Positions 1-12,659 of a DNA stretch of 64,000 nt are shown piece after piece. The stretch covers positions 62,552,001 to 62,616,000 of the forward strand of contig JAFFJZ010000002.1 of the NCBI GenBank assembly GCA_018340375.1, in the 5' to 3' direction. A program made the position numbers and the translations under genes. This stretch comes from Gonatopus flavifemur (Eukaryota; Arthropoda; Insecta; Hymenoptera; Dryinidae). The first letter of the stretch is position 1; each line of letters opens with the position of its first letter. The notes beneath the pieces are model-generated. The model ran no database searches, was not told the DNA's origin, and saw only the letters and a program-made list of their open reading frames with translations.

Positions 1-2179
1 TGTGACTGGCAGGGTAAAAGACTTGCGCGATAGGTGTATATCTGTGCACACAGCAGGAAGGAAACTTTTTTTCAGAATGATGATCATGAGAATCCCCGTT
101 AGAAAGATTCTGCTGCAGTATGATTTAATATCTCATATACTCGTGTAATATTTATAAAAAGTACTCACCACGTAAATAAAATGGATGAAAAATTGTACCT
201 CAATTCGAATAAATGACTTTTTTATTCACCATTTCATACAATTTATGCATAATCTGTATGTAACCCTTCTATCGAAGGATATATATCGTATATTGTGAGA
301 TGTGAAGTTATGAGAGAAAAGGATCTATAGGCTTACTTGAGAATCAGTTCCTTGAAATATGAGAGGAATTGGCGATTATGTCTCGTGGTGGGTCTTGGGA
401 TATCAGATATACGCTTGAATGAATCACGGACACTTGATATGATCAATCCCGTTAACCCCGAGCTCTCATAATCATCTACTTCTTGTATTCATCCCTTCAT
501 ATGATCTATGAATGTTTTATGTATTATACATATTTTACATTCAACGGAAAAAGAAGAGCGGAGAACGGTTGCTGTAAGTAGATGACGTGAATGATATTTG
601 TTCCTACATTCACAGCAAGATCCCCTATAATATATTTGGATTCCACTCTTATAATAAATTTGTTTTGTTTGTGAATAAAGTGTGAGAAAGATTGAAATTA
701 TTATCGTTATGAGAAATCATTGGATATCAAGTAAAACTGATCTTCCTTCTAAAAGAAAACACCTAGAAAAGTTAGAAAATTTAGATCGAACTGGACATCC
801 TATGCACGTTATTCCAAATATATGCACCACTTTTTGATGGTTTCATCACTCTACAACAATAGACCGTAGAATTTCATCCACTTTTGGAGTCAAGTTAGCG
901 AAGTTCTATAAACTTGAATACAGTCAACTATAAAATCATAAATCTCTTTTATACATGAAGGAAATTTTGTAAGAACCATATTTCTTCCATATGCTAGTAC
1001 TTGAGAATGCATAAAACTTGAAATGGCTTGAAGTGAACTTCGAAATCCTCACGATTACTTCAGAACGACTTACAGCTAAATGTATATCACTGTATAAAAT
1101 TCTGGATGAAATTCTAAGGTGTATATCAAAAACAAAAACCTCAAAACGTGATGAAATGATGTTACGTGACGTTATGAAAATTTAATATGAAAAAAGCTTC
1201 GTTATTTTCATATAGAATACACACAGGAGTTATCTACAACCAGCTTTGTATGATTTTGATCTGTACTACTTGTGGCAAAATTCAAATTTGTACAAGAATA
1301 TGAATCTATAATATCACTACGTACGGAGAGATTATGGTAATTGTGCTAGAACAATGAAGGAATTGACCTTATACCTTTGTCTTTTGTCTATGAGAGAACT
1401 TCATCTCTACAAAATAGAATTTTAATCTATATTGAGCTTCTCTTGAAATTCAACACTTATGCTATACGTTAAAGGGTCTATATTTTTTTTCTCGTTGAAA
1501 TTACTTTTGTTTCAATCTTGATGATGACTTCACATTGCTTATCTACCCAAACATTGTTCGCATTCACATTTCTCTTGATTTGTTGCACAACCCGTGATAT
1601 CGCACCAACGATGTTCTTTCTCATAATATGTGAACTTTGGAATACGAGAGGAAAATAATATATGTCACACAAATAGGCCAACCTTTCATCTTGTTAACCA
1701 AGGTCTCTTCGAGACAAATTCTTCAACTCGATGAATGAAAAACAAGAATCCACACATGATTCCACATAATTAAAATACACCCGCAACGATAGGATATGAG
1801 ACATGATATTAATTAAAGCATCGGAGCGAATTTTCCTCAGAATGCAGGATCGGTATTGAAGTCTCCGCTGATTACTACCAAAACAGTGTTACGTTCAGAA
1901 GATATTCGCATCGAAACTCTAAAGGAGTCCTCTGTGTACAATGATTATGAAATGTGATATATTTTTGATATTTTTCTTGAATAATTAATTCTCTTCTCTC
2001 TTTTTAATTAATTGGTCATGCATCATTTTCTGTCAATATTCCTTGGCACCGTCAATTTCTTCTCATCACATACGTGCGCGTGTTTCAATGTTGATAGGGA
2101 GTAATTATTTCTACATAGGATATATATATCCTTCTACTTCGTCGGGACATTATTCCTATTCGACTGAATCCTCTGAATT
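1..2179. other. Non-coding stretch, nothing recognised
   Basis: AT-rich sequence with no open frame that resembles a known protein, no clear inverted-end element and no tandem repeat of note. It is probably intron or intergenic flank. Confidence 0.5.
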
Positions 2180-2819
2180 CCCAATAAACACACACACGTT
2201 ATTTCAACGTTGAAAGAACGTTAGACTGTCAAACGGACGTCAGTCGTTGATTTCATAACGTTGATTTTCAGTTGAAATTTGATAGGGAAATAGACGACCA
2301 GAAATTACGTTTTGATGACGTGTAATTTAAACTAATATTCAAAAATAACCATCAAACGACGTCCTCAAAAAACGTGTTTTGAACGGGTTTGAATCACGCG
2401 TTTGAAATGTGTTTATAACACCTTGTGTTTGAACTTCAATTGAAGATATTCTGCTAAAAATGTCGAACGAAATTCAACAATGGTTGAATTTTCAACAAAG
2501 AGCAAGATAGTTGAATAGTGTGGCATACTTTCCAAATTCTATCATACTCAGAAATACTATTGTTCTCGATATTGAATGAAAAGTTTTCAAAATAATTTGT
2601 TGGATTCAATTCACGTTTTAGAACCATCATTAGGACACGTCAATATTTGACGTCTTTTAAACGATGTTCAAACCGTTGATATGACGTTATTTCATGGTTG
2701 AAAAACACGTGATCTGCCACGACATTTTTACGTTGAATCAACGCAAGAATATTACTAATTCACAACGTGTGGTTATTGACTGTTTTTGACGTTTTTAAAA
2801 CGTGCGTGTGTTTACTGGG
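2180..2819 (+). mobile_element. AACGTT-rich non-autonomous DNA transposon, copy 1
   Basis: About 640 bp with inverted ends: CCCAATAAACACACACACGT at the left, and the complement of the right end reads CCCAGTAAACACACGCACGT. The interior is full of ACGT and AACGTT words and has no coding frame. A second copy lies at 47141..48020 in the opposite orientation and matches it over its whole length apart from a 238-bp insertion. That two-copy agreement confirms both ends. The dinucleotide TT flanks both ends in both copies, so a TT target duplication is possible. The superfamily is unknown. Confidence 0.85.
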
Positions 2820-5117
2820 TTGAAAGAAATACCTACATTTTTCCTCCATTTGGGCAAAAAGTACTTTTCAAAATTTTTTTCCATTTCTCTAAGACAACAA
2901 CAATAACAACGCAAAAGAGGACAGCAATTACCAAAGCATTAGAAAATTTCGAGTCAAAGAATGAAAAACATTCAGCAGTAATTGTCTGGCGTAAAAAAAG
3001 ATGAGAATATATTAAAAAGAGTCTTGAGTGTTCCATACTCTCCAAGGTACGATTCTCACTGTTGGATACATTAGATTACAACAGCAATTCTTTCAGAAGA
3101 TAATTACAAGGAGGGTTCCTATAAAATTCCATCAAAGTAATGAAGATTTGTTTACATTACATGCTGGTGAGAAAAATGAGAATATAGGTGGAAAATATGG
3201 ACGTGAGGAAGGCACAGAACGCCTCCGTAGTCATGTGTCTGATACGTTAGAGATAATTTAGGGCATTCCGGGCAAGGGAACAGCTCCAGAACATTACCGC
3301 GGGATGCTTTTACGATATCCACCCGGTGTCGTGGTATATAATAGCCGAAAATGGTTGTCATATATTACAGAACTATCGTTTACTTAAATATATGGATTGT
3401 TATTCTTAAGAAATTCGAGCATCCTACCGATGATATCGGCATTCATCTCGACAATTTTAAACAGGGGATGTTCATCCCTCTTTCATAATTTAACCAACAA
3501 AGTACGTTCTTCCGTCTCCATATTTATCCTGGTAAAATGAAATATGGTCAGCAACCTGATATCCCGCACCGCGACCATATGCCAAGCAATCGATAAAGCT
3601 GCTGTTATAAAATATTTCATATCATTATGTTCTCATTATAAATAAAAGAGAAATCAAGTCGAACCACCTTGTTCCACCTTGTTGTATGAAACCTCCATGC
3701 TCTTGTTTACAGATTCCACGAACTTGCCACTGGATACTGGTTTTTTCCCTTCATAAAGAAAGTTTCCCCTTGTTCTAATGCGTCTTTGTAAAGCGAATAA
3801 CTTTTTCTACTTGGATTGTCGTATTCCTAGGGTGGCCTTAATTTTGATGGAGACAAAAATCGCCACATTCCGGATCATGCTGTATATATGGGTATAGTTG
3901 GTTTTTTGTTATCATCGTCTTCTTTATCATCAATCAGCATTTTTTCTCGTGACCGAAGGTTCTCCAAGATGGAACTTGTATTGAAGTTACGATAAAGATA
4001 TACAACTTTTGAAAATTGTTTTATCAATTCCAAGAAACATTTACAATATTTTTATCAGTGGCCGAAATAATTAAATATTTTGTTTTTGCTCGAAGGATTC
4101 CGTGCCTTTTCATCATTTTATTTTTATCATTATTCCAAATGTCCGAGAACTAGAAAAGTGCATTGTACGTTGAGCTTATTTCTTTGTGATCTTAATTATG
4201 AACAAAAGAACGAATGTATTCACGTATAAGGTAATGTTAATTAACAACTTCTTGAGCTGTAAATACGTTCTTGTACTTTCTTTGAGTGTACTGAGCTTTT
4301 GTATCCAGGCACCTACCCGCATCTACCTCCTACGTTCTTCGTTATGTAAAAATGATTAATAACGGTACGGATATAGAAAGAGTTAAGAATTTATCATGCG
4401 GTTGCAACATCTTTATTATGTTGAACCATATTTGTCTTAACGTGATATCAAATAAAATCCTTTCATTACATTGAAATTGGAAGTTTTTCCTCTCCGCGAT
4501 GAAATTTTTCTTTCATTAACCTGAATTCAAGAAAATTCCGTTCGCTAATTACATGAATCTCAATTAATTTCCGAACATTCTAGATGTCTATACGACGAAC
4601 AAATTGTTATCAAAAATGTAGTAAATCGAGAGTATACTTATTCGAATTCATGGAATTGACGGTATACGATAACATAAGTTCATTCCATCTTAATCTCTCG
4701 CATTGACCATGAATGAACAAGTTCAGCTCAATTTCGGCATAGATTGCGCCGCCTTGATGATGCAAAGCGTAATGTTTGCGAAACGTTGGCGGCAAAGCGA
4801 CTTTGGACTGGTCCGGAAACCCGAACTTCTAGGGTGAGTGGAAGCTGTGGAAGCCTCAAATTACTAATACTTCACTTCCACGGTGAGAGTATCATATCAG
4901 AAGTTAATACCTTTGTTGCAAATTTCCCGGGAACTTGCTTTGAGGGTGAGATCGTCCACATGATTTGTTTGCCAGAAAGAGATGTTCTCTCACAAATTTA
5001 TGACGAAATTATAAAATTGAAGTTAAAATTCAGTTGGAAAGTTCATATTTCTACTAATTTCCGAATAACTCTTTTGAATAACTCATTACAAAGTTTGGAC
5101 CAGTATTCCACACAGCA
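2820..5117. other. Non-coding stretch with one possible exon-like block
   Basis: Mostly AT-rich sequence without recognisable genes. Bases about 4740..4835 are locally GC-richer and open in several frames. On the minus strand the block follows a plausible acceptor (CACTCACCCTAG) and could encode a peptide containing GGAIYAEIELN. I do not recognise the peptide, so it is not called as a gene; it could equally be a repeat fragment. Confidence 0.35.
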
Positions 5118-5292
5118 CTCGTCTAAAAGATATCTTCAGGAATAATTGAGTACAATGCAAGAGGTCTTATGCAACATGAATAGACATCTTTTAGAAGCCT
5201 TTAACTATTCTAACTTCTAAAAGATATCTTCAAGAACATTTTCAGAAACTTTTTAGAATGTTCTCAAAGATATCTTTCAAAAAACTTCTCAA
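5118..5292 (+). repeat. AAGATATCTT-family fragment
   Basis: Contains repeated CTAAAAGATATCTT and TCTTATGCAACATGAA words in both orientations. The same words make up the fuller element at 56070..56368, so this is a partial, diverged copy of that family. Ends are approximate. Confidence 0.6.
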
Positions 5293-6255
5293 ACTGATCA
5301 ACTTTACAATAAATACATGAAGGAGAAACCACGAACACTCTTATTTTACTGTAATGGACTACTAAAATTGTACCAAATAAATTTCATCAAATGTAATTAT
5401 CTCGATTCTCGCTCTTTATTAAATAATCATCATCTTCGATTTACAGAGCAGATAGAACGCGAGAGAAGCTTTTTACGATCGAAGGGAAAAAACCTCAAAT
5501 GATTTGTTCTGGAAATTGAGATAGAATGTGTTCAGAGAGGAGAGCTTAGATTTCTATGAACCTGTGAAAATGGAGCTCATCCCAGACAAAGCTCACAAAG
5601 TTTGGCAAAAAGCTGAAAATCATAAAGTGTTCTAAGAGTTTGATCGGGAAGAAGTGGTGAAGGTAGGTATGAGGTAATGTACTCTCAATATCTGTTGGCA
5701 GTGGTTTATGAGAACAATGGATATACGAGGGGTGAACGGAAAATAACAAGAGTGGAATCGGTTACGCTGATAACCATTGTAGAGAAAGAGGTTACAGAGT
5801 ACACAGCACTAGAGATAGTAGTTCTCTCAATGATCAATTTTCATCAAGAATGTTGGGTCTCGAATCGTTCGCACTGATGATATCTGAACCTAGAATTGAC
5901 AATTCATATTTCTAGAATTGATTCATTAGAAAACGTCGGTGCTTTTTGAGTGACGTACATGTCATAAAAAGGAAATCATTAAGATGAATAATGGGTATTC
6001 TTTTCGTGATTTTTTTTTTTACATCGATAGACGTGATAAAATGCTTCTTCTTGACATCAAATCAATGCAATTGAATAGATCATATATTTTTCGTGGAAGC
6101 ATGAAATTTTTAGGTTGTTGAGAATGAATTGATAACATATGTACAATTATATAATTTGAGTGACGCTCCATTCGCTCGTATTATTGAAATTCAGAGTTGA
6201 ATTGTGTTAGTTGCGCTCGCCTTTTTACAATTTCGATTGTGCATAGAGTTTGCTT
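5293..6255. other. Non-coding stretch, nothing recognised
   Basis: AT-rich, with short chance open frames only. Confidence 0.45.
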
Positions 6256-6539
6256 CACTTTGAGAAGAAAAAAATTTGCCGACGCAAAAAAATGAGGAGC
6301 TTACATAGAAAATAACCAATATTTTTGCTAAACTAGCTAAAAATTCGCCGCTGCAGTCAAATAAATTATCGAGAAGGCAACATGATTACCAGCAAATTTT
6401 CCGTTGGATCAGCTGTACAGCTAAAAACCGCTGTCGTAGCAAACAAAATTGCTGTAACTGTACAAAATTTGCTGCTTCGACAAAAGAGACCCAGCAAAAT
6501 TAAATTCCGCTGTTACAGTGAATTTCTCTTCCCTCCGTG
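6256..6539 (+). mobile_element. GCTG-family MITE, diverged copy
   Basis: The interior carries many AGCAAA, GCTGT and CAGC words shared with the elements at 7256 and 7617. The right end CTCTTCCCTCCGTG is followed by TA and is the complement of the family start CACGGAG. The left end (CACTTTGAGAAGAAAA) is degenerate. There is no coding potential. Confidence 0.65.
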
Positions 6540-7255
6540 TAAAACTAAATTTCCAAAATTCCCATTGTATTCTATGAGTTCTCAAATGGAATAACATTCC
6601 ATGAATTCCAAGTTTTCGAATTATACAATCAACCAGTCACGTAATAATCCATCAATCAATATCGAAAAACGTACGGACAATCTATAACGCGAAATGTCTG
6701 ATCTTTCAAGATTGTATTCATCCATAATTCTGTTCGAGATAGGGTTCAAGTTTGTATAAAAAAAAGAGAGAAATAAGAGGTAAATGGAAATTTTCGATAG
6801 GATTCGGAACGAATATTTTTTTTTTATCGGTTCGACCACGTCACTCCGTATTATATTTCAAATTTCGAAGTAAACGAATCAATAATTCAACACAAAAAGA
6901 TTGATGAATGAATAAATGGATGCGAGGCGAAAAAAGAATGATGAAAGGTGAAATTATCATATGATGCAAGTCAGTACCATTTTCCAAACAGAAATTACAT
7001 CAGAATAATTGCGAAAAAATGTTATCGAATAAAAGAGAGAATATTCGCCCGTTTTTTGATTGATGTTTCGATTAATTAATTCGTTGAATAATTTTCATGA
7101 TGATTCTGACATCCCGTGTAGTTGGAAAATCATGCAAATTCGAGTATAATCTGTTTTCCAAAATCAATACGCTGGAGTGTATAAGTGTTTGAAAATGCAC
7201 GTCAATCTGCATATGATTTTTACTTTGGAATGATTTCAACTGCGAGCAAAAAATA

Positions 7256-7564
7256 CACGGAGAGAAAAGAAATTCGCTGTGACAGCGGAATGTAACTTCG
7301 ATGGGTCCCTTCTGCTGGAGCAGCAAATTTTCTTGCTGTGGCACCAAACTATTTGCGCTGTACCAGATTTAGCTGTGGCAGCAAAAAATTTCAACTTCTC
7401 AAGCAAAATTTGTTTCCTCTTCTATATGTGATACTGAAAATTTGCTAGAGGAGCAAACATTGTTCACTGCCACGATCCCTGTCGTAGCTCACAAAATTGC
7501 TGGACCAGCAAAAGGTACCTAACGAAATCAGATTTCGCTGTCACAGCGAATTTTGTTCTCCCTG
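7256..7564 (+). mobile_element. GCTG-family MITE (copy A)
   Basis: A 309-bp element flanked by TA on both sides (7254..7255 and 7565..7566). The left end CACGGAGAGAAAAGAAATTC and the complement of the right end (CAGGGAGAACAAAATTCGCT) begin imperfect inverted arms about 75 bp long. The interior is dense in GCTG/CAGC and AGCAAA/TTTGCT. A TA duplication fits a Tc1/mariner-type MITE; no transposase is encoded. Confidence 0.8.
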
Positions 7565-7616
7565 TATGTATCAAATCGAATCAAACGAGAGTTGGGAAGA
7601 ATTTGATGAGATTTCA

Positions 7617-7986
7617 CACGGAGAAAAAGGAATTCGCTGTGGCAGCGAAATCTACTTTTGCTGGGTTCCTTTTGCCAGAGCAGCAAATTTTTTGCTGTGA
7701 CAGCAAACTATTTGCTGTTCGAGCAATCTTGTCAGCTGCGACAGCGAATTTTTAGCTGTGGCAGCGAAAAATGGTTGCTATCCCAGCAAAATTTGTTTGC
7801 TATTCTATATATAATACTGAAAATTTGCTGGCGGAGCAAACATTTTTTGCTGCCACAGCTAAAAAATTGCTGTCGTAGCTAACACGATTGCTGTTATAGC
7901 AAATTTTTAGCTAGGTCAGCACAAAATTTTGCTATCCTATGTACAATACCTCGATTTGCTGCGTCAGCAAACTTTTTCTCTCCGTG
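7617..7986 (+). mobile_element. GCTG-family MITE (copy B)
   Basis: Starts CACGGAGAAAAAGGAATTCG and ends TTTTTCTCTCCGTG, flanked on both sides by CA rather than TA. Its interior repeats GCTGTGGCAGC and AGCAAATTTT words roughly every 15-25 bases. It lies only 52 bp from copy A, is closely similar at the left end and has diverged in the middle. Confidence 0.8.
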
Positions 7987-9061
7987 CATAAGTATTAGGT
8001 ACATTTCAACTCCAATTGTTTCTCCAATTTCAGTATGATTTAACGAAATTCAATGAGGAAATTTTAGAATCTGTCACAATTATCTTTCATCATTCACGCT
8101 AGATTTGAAAATATTCATCGTTTTTTTTTTCATTCGAGAATTCAGAGGATTTCTATTTGTTACAAAATCCCCTTATACTCCAGAAAAATGGGAAGAAATT
8201 CAAAGAAAATTGAAATCGTTTGAAGAAAAACTCGAAGAAGCGTTTCTACCGGAATAACCTCTTTTTGATTCACCAAACTATCCGATGAGATTCTACGCAG
8301 TTTCATTTTGAGTTGGAAAAGTTTTTTCGATTATTCAGGATCCATTTTACTTTACCAGTATGCAAGGTCAACATTTGTTCTCTCAGGAGTTTGTTTTTTG
8401 CTATTTTTATTATTTCGACGTTGCATGCAAAAAAGATTGAGAGAATGAAGAAAAGAACGTCACACTTTTTCAGGCTAAATTAGAAGAGTATTCAACATTG
8501 TATTAAAAGAACACGAAGTACTTTTCGCGTAATGAATGGCCGTTTACTTCTATCACGGTTGCTGCGAGAGAACAAGCAAACACCACACTACTGTGTCAAC
8601 TTTTGAGAAAACAATTCAAATTTACGACAGTGACCTACATTTTTCTGGGCATGTATTTTTTTCACTCATCGAGTTTGAATGTTCTCAAAACATAAGAACG
8701 TGAAGATTATGAAAGGAAAACAATAATGTTTTATTCCAAATTCGAAAATGTACCGCTAAATCGATATGTTTCCACTCACTCCATAACTCAAGAGAATAGC
8801 AATGTTCAATGAATGTTTGTTGAACCTAAAATGAAGCTATAGGTGTTTGAAGGTTTATTGAACGTTTGTTGAATGTAAATTTATGAAGAATCATCCGAAA
8901 ATTGATATATTCAGTTCGTATTTTTTTAGGGGGGCTGTCATTTCTTTGGAAATTCGAAGGTAAAAAGTATGTTGAATCGAATAACAAAAACGCTGGGATA
9001 GCGTGGTCAAAAATGTAATGAGGGTGCATGAATTATACGAGGACACTTCTATATGCTCTAT
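7987..9061. other. Non-coding stretch, nothing recognised
   Basis: AT-rich with no supportable gene or repeat. Confidence 0.45.
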
Positions 9062-9639
9062 CGTACGGAAATATTTCCCTGAAATAATTATGAATGATTC
9101 CTGAAAAAATTCTGAAAAACTCTGACAAGCTTTGAGAATTTCTGAAATTTTGATGGAAAATCTAATATTTTTTGAACATTCTGTACGGAATTTTCAGACT
9201 TTTTTCAGAACTTTTCAGAGTTTTTCAGTTTTTTTTTAGACAAATGGAAACGAAATTGTACTCTGAGAAAGTGCTGACTATTAAAAATTTTCAAAATTAT
9301 ATAAATGCATTCATATTCTATATTCAAATATTATATGTGAAAAAGTGTTTGAAAATAAAAAAATCCTTTTCAATAATCAGAAAAATGTTAGAAATTTCTC
9401 AGAGTTTTGTCAGAATTTTTTCAGAATGCAATTTCGTTCCTATTTGTCTGGAAAAAAAATTGAAAATCTCTGAAAAGCTTTGGAAACAGTCCATACAAGA
9501 TGTTCCAAAAATATTAGATTTTTCATAAAAGTTTCAGAAATTTTCAGAGTTTGCCAAAGTTTTTCAGATTTTTCCAGAGAAAATGCGATGTTTTTCAAAG
9601 ATTATTCATGGCTGTCTCAGTGAAATATTTTCGTACGGG
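9062..9639 (+). mobile_element. CGTACG-ended foldback element filled with TCTGAAA words
   Basis: The left end CGTACGGAAATATTTCCCTG and the complement of the right end (CGTACGAAAATATTTCACTG) start imperfect inverted arms of more than 40 bp. The interior is saturated with TTTCAGA and TCTGAAA. A long open frame inside it (9172..9528) is a by-product of this low-complexity sequence. No clear target duplication was found; the superfamily is unknown. Confidence 0.7.
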
Positions 9640-11370
9640 CTAAATCAAATTCAAGTACATTTATAGGTTTGCAAAATTTTTGTCCAATATTCCCATGGCA
9701 CGAATTTCATTGAGCAACAATGAACTCTTCAAAACGCCAAATTTTACTTCTATCACTCTTCATATTCTCTTCATTGACTTCGCACACAGTTCTGCTGTAC
9801 GCTTAGTTGCGCGTTTCATTTTTATCGTGTAAAATTCAAAAGTTTTATTCGTGGTGTTACATATATTTATTATTATTTTGATTCCTATTCTGACTAGAAA
9901 TTCTTATTAGCTTACCTCCATATTCCATGGAGATGTGACATGGTTATATGAACCCATGCGGGAATTGCAGAATAGAATATGGTGTTGGCGTAGAGCCACT
10001 CCAAGAGTTGTCAGTACCAACAATTTCAAAACCACTATCTGAGTAGAATAATGATCCAAATTATATTTAATAATTCAAATATATATCAAATGAATAAAAT
10101 TTGGCGATAATGAAGCAACCACGTTGCTAGGAAGTTGAGTTCAACTCTGATGCACAACTGATTTCGTATAAAACAACGTTGCATCGTTGCGAATGCAAGA
10201 TCATCTGTTTGTATAGTTTGGTCATGCTACCAACTCTGGTTCGACGCTGGCTACATAAAATGGATATTCTCTGAACAAAATTGATCCAATGTTGGCTCGA
10301 GACTGCAATCCATCCAAGCAAACTAATATCGTCTAACCTCCCCCGCATAATTGTCACCAGTTGAAGAACAATGCTGAACTATAACAGTTGCTTTTGCCAA
10401 AATCTGGCAAACGAATGTTGTTAGTATGAGCTCATTCGTCAACTCTGGCAATTCCCATATGGAGAGGAATATCTGAAGGGAATATTTTGAATAAATAGCT
10501 GTGATTCTTTCAGACACGATTTAAAAACTACGTTACAAGGTCCCCGAGTATTTATACAAAATTCATTCTGTTTGTAATATCAAATAATTTCATTCACTCC
10601 AGCCAAATATCAGGATACGCCAATTTCATTGCTTTGCTAGGATTTGTTCAATATCGGCAATTCCCAAGACGGGACGTTATCAGGGACCTGACAGACTGCA
10701 CCAATTGAGAATTTCTTCACCAGTACATCTCTGACAATTCATCAACAGGTAACCATTTCCAGGGGAAGAATTTCAAGTCGGGTGATTCTGTCGTTCATTC
10801 GTTATTTAGGATCATCTCCCAATATTTCATTTTTCTTGTTTTATTTCTGTCACCTGTGTCTCTTTACCTACCATACGAACTTATACTCTACATCAACCGC
10901 TTCTAGGAAATTCTTTCTCATACAGTTGGGGCGCAGAAGTCATTTGTTATGTTCGAAAGTGCTTTTAGACATCGTTGTTCTATCCTTTACACTCGGTTCG
11001 CTTTTCTTGCATTCTGTAATTACGGTCCTAATACTCCCCTATCTGTTCTGGTAACTCATTTATAACCAACGCTTCTTCCATCATTCCTTATTTCTAGTAT
11101 ATACACTGAGAAAGAAGAACAAGCAATGACCATTGGAAATACGAACAAACATCGCTAGAGAGGGTTAGCGACTTAGACTCATCGATAATTACTTTTGAGA
11201 GACTTAGGACCTCAGATTTGAAAGTACTTCACAGGAAAAAGAATTCATTTGAGTTGCCCATCCCTGCTGATAACTCATTTCGTAGCACAAAATTGTATTC
11301 GAACCTAAGAAAATGGACTTCAATATACTTGTGGATTGCGGATTTTATACAGGTCCAATATGATTATGTA
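9640..11370. other. Non-coding stretch with unassigned minus-strand open segments
   Basis: On the minus strand about 9930..10030 and 10127..10517 are somewhat GC-richer. They contain open segments, one following an acceptor-like TTCTACTCAG and ending at a donor-like GAGGTAAGC. I do not recognise the peptides and the frames break often. They could be a decayed gene or chance. The rest is featureless. Confidence 0.3.
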
Positions 11371-12659
11371 ACACATGGGCTGAAAGTCCCGGGCCTAACA
11401 AAGAAAACACAGTTTTTTTTGTTCAAAATTAGCTTTATTCATCAACGTAGTCTCCATCAAGAACAACGCAATCATTCCAGCGCCACTCTAACGTTTTCAA
11501 TACCACTTTTGTAGAACGATTTATCTTTTGCCTCAAAATAGGCCTCAGTTTCAGCGATAACCTCTTCATTCGAGCGAAATTTCTTACCGGCGAGCATTTT
11601 TTTTAGGTCTGCGAACGGCCAGTAGTCGCTGGGAGCCAAATCTGGCGAATACGGGAGATGTGCAAGCAATTTGAATTTCAATTCATGTAGTTTTGCCATT
11701 GTTTCGATTGACTCGTGACATGGTGCGTTGTCTGGATGGAATGAAATTTTTTTCTTTGCCATGTGCGGTCGTTTCTTTGCAATTTCGGCCTTCAAACGCT
11801 CCAATAATGCGATATAATATTCACTGTTGATGGTATTCCCCTTCTCAAGATAGTCGATGAATATTACACCACGCACATCCCAAAATACCGAGGCCATAAC
11901 CTTTCCAGCCGATTGTTGTGCTTTCGGGCGCTTTGGACGAGGTTCACCAGTGGCTGTCCACTCGGATGAAGATCGTTTCGATTCCGGAGTGAAGTGATGG
12001 ATCCATGTTTCATCCATTGCAACATATCGAGACAAAAATTCCGGCTTGTTACGTTTCAACATGGCCAAAAACTGCATCAACGCGTGCTTGTTGTTGGTCA
12101 ACAGTGAGCAAACGCCGCACGCAGTTTGAACAGAGCTTTCTCATAGTTAAATGCTCATGCAATATAAAGTCAACACGTTTTTTTGATATTTTTACTCATT
12201 TTCAGCTAACTCACGCAACTTCACTTTTCGATCATTCAAAACGATTTTGTGGATTTTTTTTATGTTTTCTGGTGTTACCGCCTCATTTGGACGTCCACTG
12301 CGTTCTGCATCATCGGTGTCTCTACGACCACGTTTGAAGTCAGCAAACCAACGTTTTATTGTGGTTTCTGATGGAGCGGAGTCCCTATAACACTTTTCAG
12401 GCCATTGCTTCGCTTGAATGGTATTTTTCTCATCAAGAAGCAGTGTAAAATCAAAACACGAAATTGTTTTTGATCCATTGTTTTAAAAATAACAAAATTA
12501 GTGTCACTCTTAGTACAATAACTCACAAACTAATCAATAGAATATCATGAAATTTTGACAGCTGTCTTTTGAAGGTTATAGTACTAATTGAAAAACAGGT
12601 GAATGCAGTAAAATTCGCGACATCTATGTATTAGGCCCGGGACTTTTCAGCCCATGTGT
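11371..12659 (-). mobile_element. Decayed mariner transposon (1289 bp)
   Basis: Flanked by TA (11369..11370 and 12660..12661). The ends are inverted: ACACATGGGCTGAAAGTCCC on the left, and the complement of the right reads ACACATGGGCTGAAAAGTCC, about 28 bp in all with one indel. The length is typical of mariner. It carries a broken transposase on the minus strand. Its ends and protein differ clearly from the intact mariner at 45401, so it is a separate family and an older insertion. Confidence 0.95.
11435..12478 (-). pseudogene. Mariner transposase pseudogene (DD34D, frameshifted)
   Basis: Homologue of the enzyme that cuts and pastes mariner elements. Translation starts at a plausible ATG (12478, peptide MDQKQFRVLILH) and gives the N-terminal helix-turn-helix region (SETTIKRWFADFKRG, ERSGRPNE). 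About 12200 the frame is lost around ELAENE followed by a stop. It resumes shifted (ILHEHLTMRKLC, RRLLTVDQQQARV) and shifts again near 12090. The catalytic core is open: AMDETWIHHFTPES, HPDNAPCHES and [10 protein letters not shown], with 34 residues between the second and third aspartates. A further shift near 11485 separates the tail (WNDCVVLDGDYVDE). With at least three frame breaks it is not functional. Confidence 0.95.

Noticed and set aside
4744..5145. 133-codon plus-strand open frame
   Set aside because: Only the first 90 bases have unusual composition; competing frames are open there and no family is recognised.
7256..7986. CRISPR-like array because of regularly spaced short words
   Set aside because: Words are short, vary in spacing and occur in both orientations inside inverted-end elements of a eukaryotic genome.
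9172..9528. 118-codon plus-strand open frame
   Set aside because: Lies wholly inside the TCTGAAA foldback; its content follows the repeated word, with no protein family resemblance.
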